From: Nitrospirota bacterium
GTDB lineage: Bacteria > Nitrospirota > Nitrospiria > SBBL01 > JAADHI01
Direction of reading: 5' to 3'
Assembly (NCBI GenBank): GCA_029261195.1
Contig: JAJDBU010000010.1
Location: forward strand, 1-48,172
Length of the DNA stretch: 48,172 bases
In this document: piece by piece, positions 1 to 10,402 of the stretch
Numbering within the stretch: position 1 is the first letter of the stretch
How the letters are laid out: each line of letters begins with the position of its first letter
Position numbers and translations under genes: made by a program
Notes under the pieces: generated by a model
Seen by the model: only the letters and a program-made list of their open reading frames with translations
Databases searched by the model: none
What the model was told of the DNA's origin: nothing

Positions 1-64
1 ATAGGACAAAAGATGCCGCTTATGAGCTTGCGAGTGACATGAGTGAAGGATCAGATCAGAAAAA

Positions 65-84
65 CGTGAGAAATTTTTCTCACG
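65..84. repeat. Perfect 9-bp inverted repeat with 2-nt spacer
   Basis: CGTGAGAAA (65-73) and TTTCTCACG (76-84) are perfect inverted copies separated by TT. It may be a protein-binding palindrome or a hairpin ending an upstream transcript. The gene to the left is not in the window. Confidence 0.5.
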
Positions 85-112
85 AAATCGCTGTGCTCCT
101 TCTGAGGGGTAA

Positions 113-138
113 GCGGGCCTGACTTTTTCAGCAAGCCC
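113..138. repeat. Small bulged hairpin
   Basis: GGGC (115-118) can pair with GCCC (135-138), and CTGA (119-122) with TCAG (128-131), leaving CAA bulged. A T-run lies in the loop rather than after the stem, so this is not a typical terminator. It may be part of a dispersed repeat, which needs the rest of the genome to judge. Confidence 0.35.
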
Positions 139-251
139 TAATTATTTTTATAAAAACTTTTTATTAAAGTAAGTAGTAGTAGTGCAAGGGTTTTTATATG
201 AAAAAAATTCATAACTCATTTAAAGATAACATTTTTTTATGGTGATAGTAA

Positions 252-260
252 TGTGGATAA
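252..260 (-). promoter_or_regulatory. DnaA box, exact consensus
   Basis: TGTGGATAA on the plus strand is the exact reverse complement of the consensus TTATCCACA. It lies in the AT-rich segment about 190 bases before dnaA, upstream of the dnaA promoter. Confidence 0.75.
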
Positions 261-283
261 ACTAAGCGATTATTCTATTCATA

Positions 284-312
284 TTGATTGTCCTCAGTCC
301 TTTGCGTATAAT
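284..312 (+). promoter_or_regulatory. dnaA promoter (TTGATT-17-TATAAT)
   Basis: A -35-like TTGATT (284-289) is separated by 17 bases from a perfect -10 TATAAT (307-312). Transcription would begin near 319. The two proximal DnaA boxes at 399-430 would then lie in the transcribed leader, suggesting autoregulation. Confidence 0.6.
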
Positions 313-398
313 TCCACAGCTAAGAGTAATTCCCACCTGATGAGATTGTTTCTAATTCCATTTATTGAATCTAAACTTTTGAAAAAATAATAAAAAAA

Positions 399-407
399 TA
401 ATCCACA
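399..407 (+). promoter_or_regulatory. DnaA box, one mismatch
   Basis: TAATCCACA differs from TTATCCACA at one base. It immediately follows the A/T tract at 382-402 and lies 40 bases before the dnaA start. Confidence 0.6.
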
Positions 408-421
408 GTTGTTTATAATGC

Positions 422-430
422 TGTGAATAA
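422..430 (-). promoter_or_regulatory. DnaA box, one mismatch
   Basis: TGTGAATAA is the complement of TTATTCACA, one base off consensus. With the box at 399-407 it forms an inverted pair just before dnaA. Confidence 0.55.
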
Positions 431-446
431 CTTTTAGGTTTCTTAT

Positions 447-1769
447 ATGAGATTAGATTTAATATGGGAAAGGGTCTTACTTCAAATTAAGTCTGTCATT
501 AAAGAGCAGGCTTTTGATTCTTGGCTTAAGCCGACTTTTCTTCACTCTATAGGAGAAAAAGAAATCGAAGTCTCAGTTCCAAACCGATTTTTCGGGGAAT
601 GGATTACAGATCATTATCACTCGATGATTATTGATGGATTAAAGAAAGAATTGTCCCAAGAAAACATAAAGGTTAAATATGTTTCGAGAGAGGATATATC
701 AGACAAAATAGAAATTATTAAAAAAGAGAAACAAAAAAAACAATCGGGTTATAATCTCAACCCACGCTACCAATTTGATAGTTTTGTTGTGGGTACAAGT
801 AATCAGTTTGCACATGCTGCATCTCTTAAAGTGGCAGAGCGTCCTGGTGTAACTTATAACCCTTTATTTCTTTATGGCGGTGTCGGACTTGGGAAAACAC
901 ATTTGTTAAGCGCTATAGGAAATTATCTCTATACGGATAATAAGAGCATTCGTATTACCTACCTTTCTGCAGAAAAATTTACAAATGATGTCATTAATTC
1001 TATTCGTTACGATAAAATGGCAGAATTTCGCAACAGGTATCGTAATGTTGATGCACTTTTAATTGATGATATTCAGTTTATTTCCGGGAAAGAGCGGACT
1101 CAGGAAGAATTTTTTCATACTTTCAATACACTCTATGAATCGAGTAAGCAGGTGGTCATTTCAAGCGACCGTTCAGTGAAAGAAATATCCGATATTGAAG
1201 AGCGGCTCCGATCACGATTTGAAATGGGTTTGATTGCGGATATTCAGCCCCCCGATCTTGAGACAAAAATTGTGATTCTTCGTCGTAAAGCGGAAATTGA
1301 AAATATATCGCTTCCCAATGATGTTTGCCTTTTTTTAGCAAGTAACATCAAAACAAATGTCAGGGTATTGGAAGGCTCGTTAATCCGCTTAGGTGCTTTT
1401 AGCTCTTTGACTGATCAAAAAATAACTGTTGAAATGGCAAAAAGGGTCTTGAGTGATACCATTCAGGAACGTAAAAAAAATATTACGATTGAAGAGATTA
1501 TCAAGGCAGTCACAGAGCGATTTCAGATTAAAGTGAGTGAGTTAAAATCGAAAAAAAGAACAAAAAATCTGGTCACACCCAGACAGATTGGCATGTATTT
1601 GTCCAGGCAACTGACTTCACAGTCTTTTCCAGAGATTGGAAAGGCCTTTGGTGGAAAAGACCACTCTACAGTGATTCATGCCTACAAACAGATTGATAAA
1701 TTAAAAAATGAAGACTATAACTTGAAGGCGACCCTGGAAGATTTGGCCAAGCGCTTGAGGGAGGCATAG
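447..1769 (+). CDS. dnaA: Chromosomal replication initiator protein DnaA
   Basis: DnaA binds origin DNA, oligomerises with ATP and opens the duplex to start replication. The 440-residue protein is of usual length. It has an N-terminal helicase-interaction domain (about 1-80), a short charged linker, an AAA+ core with Walker A GGVGLGKT at 144-151, Walker B LLIDDIQF at 204-211 and the ERLRSRF box near 252-258. The C-terminal DNA-binding domain carries GGKDHSTVIHA near 402-412, which reads the DnaA box. The ATG at 447 has only a weak ribosome site (TAGG about 10 bases upstream). The gene is very AT-rich (about one third G+C in the line 1021-1080) compared with gyrA. dnaN follows after 45 bases. 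Identification is certain from the motifs. Confidence 0.98.
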   Translation: MRLDLIWERVLLQIKSVIKEQAFDSWLKPTFLHSIGEKEIEVSVPNRFFGEWITDHYHSMIIDGLKKELSQENIKVKYVSREDISDKIEIIKKEKQKKQSGYNLNPRYQFDSFVVGTSNQFAHAASLKVAERPGVTYNPLFLYGGVGLGKTHLLSAIGNYLYTDNKSIRITYLSAEKFTNDVINSIRYDKMAEFRNRYRNVDALLIDDIQFISGKERTQEEFFHTFNTLYESSKQVVISSDRSVKEISDIEERLRSRFEMGLIADIQPPDLETKIVILRRKAEIENISLPNDVCLFLASNIKTNVRVLEGSLIRLGAFSSLTDQKITVEMAKRVLSDTIQERKKNITIEEIIKAVTERFQIKVSELKSKKRTKNLVTPRQIGMYLSRQLTSQSFPEIGKAFGGKDHSTVIHAYKQIDKLKNEDYNLKATLEDLAKRLREA

Positions 1770-1814
1770 ATATCATTACTCGTCCTGAGATGAGGATCAT
1801 AATGAAAGTTAACG

Positions 1815-2936
1815 ATGAAAATTAAAATAGACAGAAAAGATCTTCTAGCCGGGATACAACGTGTTCATGGTGTTGTAGAAAAAAAGAATACAATGCCTAT
1901 TCTGACACATATTTTGATGAATACTCAGGATCAGAGTGTCTCCTTTTTTGCAACCGACCTTGAGGTCGGCATACAAGGTCATTTTCCGGCAGAAGTCATT
2001 GAAGCTGGCAGTATTACGGTTTCAGCAAGAAAACTCCATGAAATTGTAAGAGAATTTCAAGAAGGACCGGTCAGTATACAATCTGACACCAATTATTGGA
2101 TTGTGATTGAATCGGGGAAGAGCCGTTTTAGAATCGTTGGTCTGCCTCCTGAAGAATTTCCCGTCGTCCCGCCGATCAATAGTGAAACGAGTATAGAAAT
2201 AAATGCGACTCTTTTTTCCAGTTTAATAAGACGGACGCTTTTTGCGGCGGGAGAAAATGCAGCGCAGTATATCCTGAACGGATTGCTCATCCAAATAGAA
2301 AAGAATTCGGAACGTAATGGCCTGATTCGTTTAATTGCAACCGATGGACACCGTTTGGCCATTACGGAAGGTGAAGTGAGTGGGCCGAATTCTTTTAACG
2401 AAGAAGGAATAATTGTTCCTAAAAAGGCGATATTGGAGATCAAAAAAGCCCTGGATGAAGGCGATGTAGAGGGAAACCCGAATCTCTCCATCGGAGATAA
2501 TCTCTTGGTCTATCGTTGGGGAAGTGTTTTGATTACTTCTCGCTTGGTCGAAGGGGACTTTCCAAATTATCAAAAAGCCATCCCTGTTGGAAATGACAAA
2601 CATGTTTCAATGCAAAAGAGTGATTTGGAAGGGGCGCTTCGAAGGGTTTCCGTCTTGGCCAGAGAAAAGACAAGTGCGGTGAAGTTCAGCCTCGAAGCAG
2701 GACGGATTATTTTAAGTGCAAGTAATCCTGAGATGGGTGAAGCACAGGAAGAGATTGAAGCCTCATTTGAGGGAGAAGGTTTTGTTACCGGATTTAATGC
2801 CCGCTACCTCTTAGATGCCCTTTCTGCGATTACAAAAGAAGAAGCGGTACTGGAATTCAAGCAGGCGGACTCCCCTTGTTTAATCAAAGAAAAATCAGAA
2901 GGTTTTCTCTCCGTTATCATGCCCATGCGTGTTTAA
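1815..2936 (+). CDS. dnaN: DNA polymerase III beta sliding clamp
   Basis: DnaN forms the ring-shaped dimer that tethers the replicative polymerase to DNA. The 373-residue length matches the family (E. coli 366). The signature ATDGHRLA is at about 175-182, and the C terminus ends in IMPMRV, close to the conserved end that lines the peptide-binding pocket. An ATG at 1802 is followed by a stop after seven codons, so 1815 is the right start, with GAAAG at 1804-1808 as ribosome site. It lies 45 bases after dnaA and 60 bases before gyrB. recF, which often sits between dnaN and gyrB, is missing here. Confidence 0.97.
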   Translation: MKIKIDRKDLLAGIQRVHGVVEKKNTMPILTHILMNTQDQSVSFFATDLEVGIQGHFPAEVIEAGSITVSARKLHEIVREFQEGPVSIQSDTNYWIVIESGKSRFRIVGLPPEEFPVVPPINSETSIEINATLFSSLIRRTLFAAGENAAQYILNGLLIQIEKNSERNGLIRLIATDGHRLAITEGEVSGPNSFNEEGIIVPKKAILEIKKALDEGDVEGNPNLSIGDNLLVYRWGSVLITSRLVEGDFPNYQKAIPVGNDKHVSMQKSDLEGALRRVSVLAREKTSAVKFSLEAGRIILSASNPEMGEAQEEIEASFEGEGFVTGFNARYLLDALSAITKEEAVLEFKQADSPCLIKEKSEGFLSVIMPMRV

Positions 2937-2939
2937 TGA

Positions 2940-5429
<2,490 letters not shown>

Positions 5430-5488
5430 TTCATCAATTATCACTTTTTCCCCCCATTCAAGGGAAAACTAACGATTACGGAGCTTAA

Positions 5489-7963
5489 ATGCCGGATCTC
5501 GAACACAGAACAACTGTAAACCTGGAAACAGAAATGAAGGCGGCCTACATCGATTACGCGATGAGCGTCATTGTTGGGCGTGCCCTTCCCGATGTCCGGG
5601 ATGGTCTGAAACCCGTACATCGACGGATCCTTTATGCGATGTTCCGGGAAGGCCTGCTTTCCAACCGGCGCTATTCAAAATCGGCCGGTGTCGTTGGCGA
5701 AGTCCTCAAAAAATACCACCCTCACGGCGATACGGCGATTTACGACACAATGGTTCGCATGGCGCAAGACTTCAATCTGCGTTACACCCTCGTTGACGGG
5801 CAGGGAAACTTCGGTTCCGTCGATGGGGATCGGGCTGCCGCCTATCGTTATACCGAGGCTCGCCTGACGAAGGTGGCCGAGGAAATCCTGGCCGACATCG
5901 ACATGGATACGGTCGATTTCACGCCGAACTTTGACGAAACGGTGATGGAACCGCTTGTCATGCCCTCCCGGATTCCCAATCTGCTGATGAACGGCTCCAC
6001 AGGTATTGCCGTCGGCATGGCGACCAATATTCCTCCTCACAATCTGGGAGAACTCTGCGACGGTCTCATTGCCCTCTTAAATGATCGTGAACTCCCGATT
6101 GAAGGGCTCATGGAACACATCAAGGGTCCGGACTTTCCGACCGCCGCTTTTCTCTATGGCAGGGAAGGCATCGACAATGCCTTCAGAACCGGTCGGGGCA
6201 TTCTCGTACTTCGAGCCCGCGCGGTGATCGAGGTCCATCCGAGAACGGAACGCGAGACCATTGTCGTGACCGAACTTCCGTATCAGGTCAACAAGGCGCG
6301 TCTTCTTGAAAAGATCGGTGGCCTGGTCCGGGCCAAGAAACTCGAAGGGATCTCTGAACTGCGAGATGAATCTGACCGGGACGGGATGCGGATCGTCATC
6401 GAACTGAAGAAGGGAGAGATTGGCACCGTCATTCTAAACCAGCTTTACAAACACACCCAGATGCAGAACTCCTTCGGTGTCATCATGTTGGCCCTCGTCA
6501 AGAACCAGCCGAAAGTGATGAACCTTAAGCAGATTCTCCAGCACTTTCTGGATTTCAGGCGGGAAGTCATCGTCAGGCGTAGCCGTTATGAACTCCGTCA
6601 GGCCGAGGCCCGCGCCCATGTACTGGAGGGCTTGAAGGTTGCACTGGATCACCTCGACGCCGTGATTGCTTTAATCCGGGGCTCGGCCTCACCCGACATC
6701 GCGAAGCAGGGTTTGATCAGTCAATTTGAGCTTTCGCTCATCCAGGCTCAGGCCATTCTGGAAATGAGACTCCAGCGCCTCACCGGCCTGGAACGTGAAA
6801 AACTCATTGCGGAACTCAATGCCATTCTGGAAAAGATTGCTGCATTAAAAACACTGCTTGCAGACGATGAGCTCATCCGCAGGGTGATTAAGTCCGATTT
6901 GAAGGAGATCAGGGAAAAGTATGCCGATGCCCGCCGCACAGAAATTGTTCCGGACACCGGTGAGCTAAAGATTGAAGACCTGATCGCCCAGGAAGAAATG
7001 GTGATTACGGTTTCTCGGAGCGGTTATATCAAGCGAAGTCCGTCCTCGAATTACCGGAGCCAGCGAAGGGGCGGCAAGGGAAAGGTCGGGGCCGGTCTGA
7101 AAGAGGAGGACCTGGTGCGCCATCTCTTCATCGCATCGACCCACGATTATCTACTCTTTTTTACTGATACAGGACAGGTCTACTGGTTGAAGGTCTACCA
7201 GGTGCCGGAAGCGAGTCGGACTTCCAAGGGAAAGGCCATCGTCAACCTGCTCCAGCTTGCCCAGACCGAAAAAATCACGGCGATTTTATCCGTTGATCAG
7301 TTTGACGAGGGGCGCTTTGCCGTTATGGCAACCAAAAATGGCACGATTAAAAAGACGGCCTTGAGTGCCTATAGTCACCCCAGAGTGGGCGGCATTCGCT
7401 CAATCAACCTGGCAGAGGGAGATCGATTAATCTCTGTCCGTCTCACAGCAGGCAATCACGACATCCTGTTAGGGACACGACACGGCTTTGCCATCCGCTT
7501 TTCAGAGGAAGATGTGCGCGCAATGGGGCGGATTGCCACCGGCGTGATCGGGATTCGACTGCGGCGGGGTGACGAGGTGATCAGCATGGAGACCCTGGCT
7601 CCCGATCAACGGACATCGATTTTGACGGCGACGGCAATGGGTTTTGGTAAACGGACGGAACTCTCCGAATACCGGCGTGCCCATCGTGGCGGCAAAGGGG
7701 TGATTACCATTCAGACCAGTATAAGAAATGGAGAAGTCATTGATGCCTTCCAGGTCGATCAAGAAGATGAAGTGATGATGATCACCGAAAATGGAAAAAT
7801 TGTTCGACTCAGAATGGCAGATATCCGTGTTATCGGTCGCAACACCCAGGGGGTGACTCTCATCGATATGGCTGAGGGAGATAAACTGGTTTGTGTCGCA
7901 AGGTTGGTTGACAAGGGAGACCGACTCGAAGCGGGAGAAAACGAAGCAGGTGATGAGGATTAA
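5489..7963 (+). CDS. gyrA: DNA gyrase subunit A
   Basis: GyrA cleaves and rejoins DNA during supercoiling. The 824-residue protein has the winged-helix/tower core with the catalytic tyrosine at 121 in AAAYRYTEARL. The C-terminal beta-pinwheel carries a GyrA box, QRRGGKG, at 525-531, which marks true gyrase rather than topoisomerase IV ParC. The position matching E. coli Ser83 in the quinolone region is Thr82 (HGDTAIYD). Ser and Thr both occur naturally there. ACGGAG about 8 bases before the ATG is a good ribosome site. G+C is near 60 percent in the line 5941-6000, much higher than dnaA. The TPR gene downstream follows after 12 bases. Confidence 0.98.
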   Translation: MPDLEHRTTVNLETEMKAAYIDYAMSVIVGRALPDVRDGLKPVHRRILYAMFREGLLSNRRYSKSAGVVGEVLKKYHPHGDTAIYDTMVRMAQDFNLRYTLVDGQGNFGSVDGDRAAAYRYTEARLTKVAEEILADIDMDTVDFTPNFDETVMEPLVMPSRIPNLLMNGSTGIAVGMATNIPPHNLGELCDGLIALLNDRELPIEGLMEHIKGPDFPTAAFLYGREGIDNAFRTGRGILVLRARAVIEVHPRTERETIVVTELPYQVNKARLLEKIGGLVRAKKLEGISELRDESDRDGMRIVIELKKGEIGTVILNQLYKHTQMQNSFGVIMLALVKNQPKVMNLKQILQHFLDFRREVIVRRSRYELRQAEARAHVLEGLKVALDHLDAVIALIRGSASPDIAKQGLISQFELSLIQAQAILEMRLQRLTGLEREKLIAELNAILEKIAALKTLLADDELIRRVIKSDLKEIREKYADARRTEIVPDTGELKIEDLIAQEEMVITVSRSGYIKRSPSSNYRSQRRGGKGKVGAGLKEEDLVRHLFIASTHDYLLFFTDTGQVYWLKVYQVPEASRTSKGKAIVNLLQLAQTEKITAILSVDQFDEGRFAVMATKNGTIKKTALSAYSHPRVGGIRSINLAEGDRLISVRLTAGNHDILLGTRHGFAIRFSEEDVRAMGRIATGVIGIRLRRGDEVISMETLAPDQRTSILTATAMGFGKRTELSEYRRAHRGGKGVITIQTSIRNGEVIDAFQVDQEDEVMMITENGKIVRLRMADIRVIGRNTQGVTLIDMAEGDKLVCVARLVDKGDRLEAGENEAGDED

Positions 7964-7975
7964 GCGGAGAATAAT

Positions 7976-8815
7976 TTGTTACAAAAGCTACGAACAGGTT
8001 TTAAGGTCCTCAGCCTCCTGGGGCTTATCGCTGCTTGTGTACTATTCATCGGCTGGGGCATTTCAGCGCGTGAAGACTGGATGGCAAACGACTTGATGGA
8101 GGTCGCTGAAAATAAGTGGCAGCATGAGGATTACCTCGGAGCGATTCGTAATTTTGAACAGGTTGTCGAACAATATCCTGAAAATAGAGTCCTTTCTGAG
8201 GCACACTACGGAATCGGTATCGTTTCATTCTTGTACATGAACGATGCAAAAGCGGCAGAAATCGCATTTAAAAAGGTTGTCCAATTAGAAAAATCGATCG
8301 CGGGTCTGGTGGAGCGTGGTTTGGAAGCCCGAAGGCATCTGGCTGAAATCTATGAAAAGAAGCTGGATCAGTTAAGTGATGCGATCGTGATCTACGAGGG
8401 CATCATTGAAGTGAGTCCGGATCAGGAAGAAGTGCTGTCGAGCCGTTACAAAGTTGGAGAACTCTATGCCGCTTTAGGTGACTTGGCACAGGCCCGGATA
8501 GAGTGGGATCTACTTGTCAAGAGAGATCCTGCGAGCCACTGGGCTGCCGAAGCCCTTTACCGAAAAGGCGGAAGCTACTTTGGTGTCGGGGCATGTAAAG
8601 AGGCGATTTCTGTCTACAGGGTGCTCTATACAGACTATCCGAATGATGAAAAGAGCCCTTATGCGAAGCTGAATGCCGCCGATTGTCTGCAAATGGAAAA
8701 CCAGCCTAAAGCAGCTTACGCACTCTACAAAGAACTCGAAACAAACCATCCAAACAAGGTCCTGATTGCCCGAAAGATAGCCGCATTAGAGCCCCTCACC
8801 CAGACGACAAATTAG
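7976..8815 (+). CDS. Membrane-anchored TPR repeat protein
   Basis: The 279-residue protein has one N-terminal hydrophobic helix (about residues 11-27, an uncleaved signal anchor) and then a chain of tetratricopeptide-like helical pairs (about 40-270) with the usual spacing of A, G, Y and P residues. Such proteins act as periplasmic scaffolds; several families, including YfgM-like and YbgF/BamD-like proteins, look similar, and I cannot choose between them. The start is a TTG at 7976, supported by GGAGA at 7966-7970 five bases upstream and by the signal anchor beginning at once. It is probably cotranscribed with gyrA, 12 bases away. Confidence 0.8.
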   Translation: MLQKLRTGFKVLSLLGLIAACVLFIGWGISAREDWMANDLMEVAENKWQHEDYLGAIRNFEQVVEQYPENRVLSEAHYGIGIVSFLYMNDAKAAEIAFKKVVQLEKSIAGLVERGLEARRHLAEIYEKKLDQLSDAIVIYEGIIEVSPDQEEVLSSRYKVGELYAALGDLAQARIEWDLLVKRDPASHWAAEALYRKGGSYFGVGACKEAISVYRVLYTDYPNDEKSPYAKLNAADCLQMENQPKAAYALYKELETNHPNKVLIARKIAALEPLTQTTN

Positions 8816-8828
8816 CAGCTGACCAGCC

Positions 8829-8857
8829 TTGTCAAATCTTAAAGTCATTCCAGTAAT
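8829..8857 (+). promoter_or_regulatory. Possible promoter (TTGTCA-17-AGTAAT)
   Basis: TTGTCA (8829-8834) and AGTAAT (8852-8857) with a 17-base spacer precede the lipoprotein gene. The -10 matches only four of six consensus bases, so this is tentative. Confidence 0.3.
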
Positions 8858-8935
8858 TTTTTAACCGGAATCCATATGATTTGTTTAGCTGTTAAGGTGA
8901 TCCTCTTGCCCCCTCTACTCTCTGGAAGGAAAACA

Positions 8936-10258
8936 ATGAAGATTCGATTCAATGTACCCATAAACATGAAATTAATAATATTAGGCGGAGTCCTGATCTT
9001 ATTATCTGGGTGTGGGGCATCTCTTCATCCCCTTTATATGCCTGAAAGTTTGGCGCCATCAAGTCACAATTTGAGGGAAGTCGATACTTCACTCTTGCTG
9101 AATACAAGGCATCCTCTTTCATATCCAGAATCAATGGTAGAACTGTCATCACACTTTTTCAAGGGGTTTAAAGCCTATTTTAAAGCTTATGCTCCCACTT
9201 GGAATGTAATCACTTCTGGTGATGCCGAGTTTTCAGTTAGTGTTGATCTTGATCGTGATGGAATATCTGTTTGGGCAGATCCACTTGCGACAAGTAAAAT
9301 TGTTCATCATGGCCATAGGGGGAATACTGATATTGGTATTTCAAAAGTTTCGATGAAATCCCAAATAGGTTTTGGGCAACAACTCGGCCTCCATGCCAAG
9401 CATGAGAACTACAATTTAGGGGGGAAGGCTGCACGAGACGTTTATAATCTATTGGCGCAATCGCCAATAGTGACAAATATCGCCAGAAATCAGAAAGAAA
9501 AGAAACGGGCAGGACAAAGAGCAGAAGAAAAGGCTAAACGGCTTCGGAAGGAATTGTCCGCACGAAAGACGCGGTGCCTTCAGGCCAATGACACGGTATC
9601 CTGCCAGGAATACTTGAAAACCGCAACAGACCTATCTGGAATCAATGAGGCAAAAAAAATATTGAGAGAAGGGGCCGCGCTAAAAATGCAGGTACGCATG
9701 GCTACCTTAAGGAAAAATCAGGTCTGCAAGCTCAAAGAAGGGAAATGGCTCTATTCATCCAAAACCTGTGTAAACAATTTGGCACATGGAAAAGGCGTTG
9801 CGTTGCACCTGAATGGTCAACTGAAATTTGAAGGTACTTTCAATAAAGGGGTGCGCGTGACCGGCTTGCTCAGTTATAACAACGCGCCGATGTATGACGG
9901 CCCGATTGCCGCAGGCAAACCCGACGGCATGGGCATCTGCTTTCACAAAGGAGAGCCGGAAGAGTGTAAATATTACAAAGGCAAGCGAGTGGATGTAATC
10001 TACAAACAACGCATCGCCATGCTCGAACAGCAGCGTATTATGGATGCAAAAATCAAACAAATGGCAGATCAGCAGAAACAACAGCTTGATGCCATGCAGG
10101 AGAACATCGATTCCGTAAAAAGCCGGTCGGCATCGGGTCGGAGTGGTGACGATGAGCCTACGACACTTGGCGGGGTCTTGGTGGATGCCGCAGCCGACAA
10201 GCTGAGGGACAAAGCCGCCGACAAGGCCGTTGACCTCTTGTTTGATGCGCTTTTTTGA
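8936..10258 (+). CDS. Lipoprotein with coiled coil and MORN-like repeats
   Basis: The 440-residue product starts with a lipoprotein signal; the lipobox LLSGC ends at Cys26. An ATG 60 bases further upstream is in frame but has no ribosome site, whereas GGAAGG at 8924-8929 precedes the ATG at 8936. The middle (about residues 175-250) is a Lys/Arg/Glu/Ala-rich coiled coil. Then two or three MORN-like units of the form hGKGxxxhxNGxxxFEGxF and YDGPIAAGKPDGMG follow. A second charged helix (Gln/Met/Lys-rich) and an Asp/Ala/Lys-rich tail end in DLLFDALF. The role is unknown. It may be an envelope scaffold. The A+T-rich first half resembles dnaA more than gyrA in composition. Confidence 0.75.
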   Translation: MKIRFNVPINMKLIILGGVLILLSGCGASLHPLYMPESLAPSSHNLREVDTSLLLNTRHPLSYPESMVELSSHFFKGFKAYFKAYAPTWNVITSGDAEFSVSVDLDRDGISVWADPLATSKIVHHGHRGNTDIGISKVSMKSQIGFGQQLGLHAKHENYNLGGKAARDVYNLLAQSPIVTNIARNQKEKKRAGQRAEEKAKRLRKELSARKTRCLQANDTVSCQEYLKTATDLSGINEAKKILREGAALKMQVRMATLRKNQVCKLKEGKWLYSSKTCVNNLAHGKGVALHLNGQLKFEGTFNKGVRVTGLLSYNNAPMYDGPIAAGKPDGMGICFHKGEPEECKYYKGKRVDVIYKQRIAMLEQQRIMDAKIKQMADQQKQQLDAMQENIDSVKSRSASGRSGDDEPTTLGGVLVDAAADKLRDKAADKAVDLLFDALF

Positions 10259-10326
10259 GAGAAAATATCGGGCACGGAGTTGGGCATTTAGCGAAAATTA
10301 AAAGATTTATGACTGCGGTACAATGC

Positions 10327-10356
10327 TTGACAGTCTGTCCCATGCCTCGGTATGAT
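10327..10356 (+). promoter_or_regulatory. Promoter of the bd-like oxidase gene (TTGACA-18-TATGAT)
   Basis: A perfect -35 TTGACA (10327-10332) and a five-of-six -10 TATGAT (10351-10356) are 18 bases apart. An ATG at 10352 lies inside the -10 box, so transcripts from this promoter could not use it as a start. This favours the ATG at 10403. Confidence 0.65.
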
Positions 10357-10402
10357 CCCCGATTGTTCACCAGTAGAACACGTCACTTTTAATGGTTTTT
10401 TC

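Larger units (their letters stand above)
1..446. other. oriC: Putative chromosomal origin region (oriC) upstream of dnaA
   Basis: No gene is visible in these 446 bases. The stretch from about 139 to 250 and again 370-402 is very AT-rich, as expected for an unwinding element. Three DnaA-box-like 9-mers are present: 252-260 (exact match, minus strand), 399-407 (one mismatch, plus) and 422-430 (one mismatch, minus). A TAG triplet is repeated three times at 174-182, reminiscent of DnaA-trio elements. The position directly before dnaA fits an origin; function is inferred. Confidence 0.7.

Noticed and set aside
310-318. Additional DnaA box
   Set aside because: AATTCCACA matches only six of nine consensus positions.
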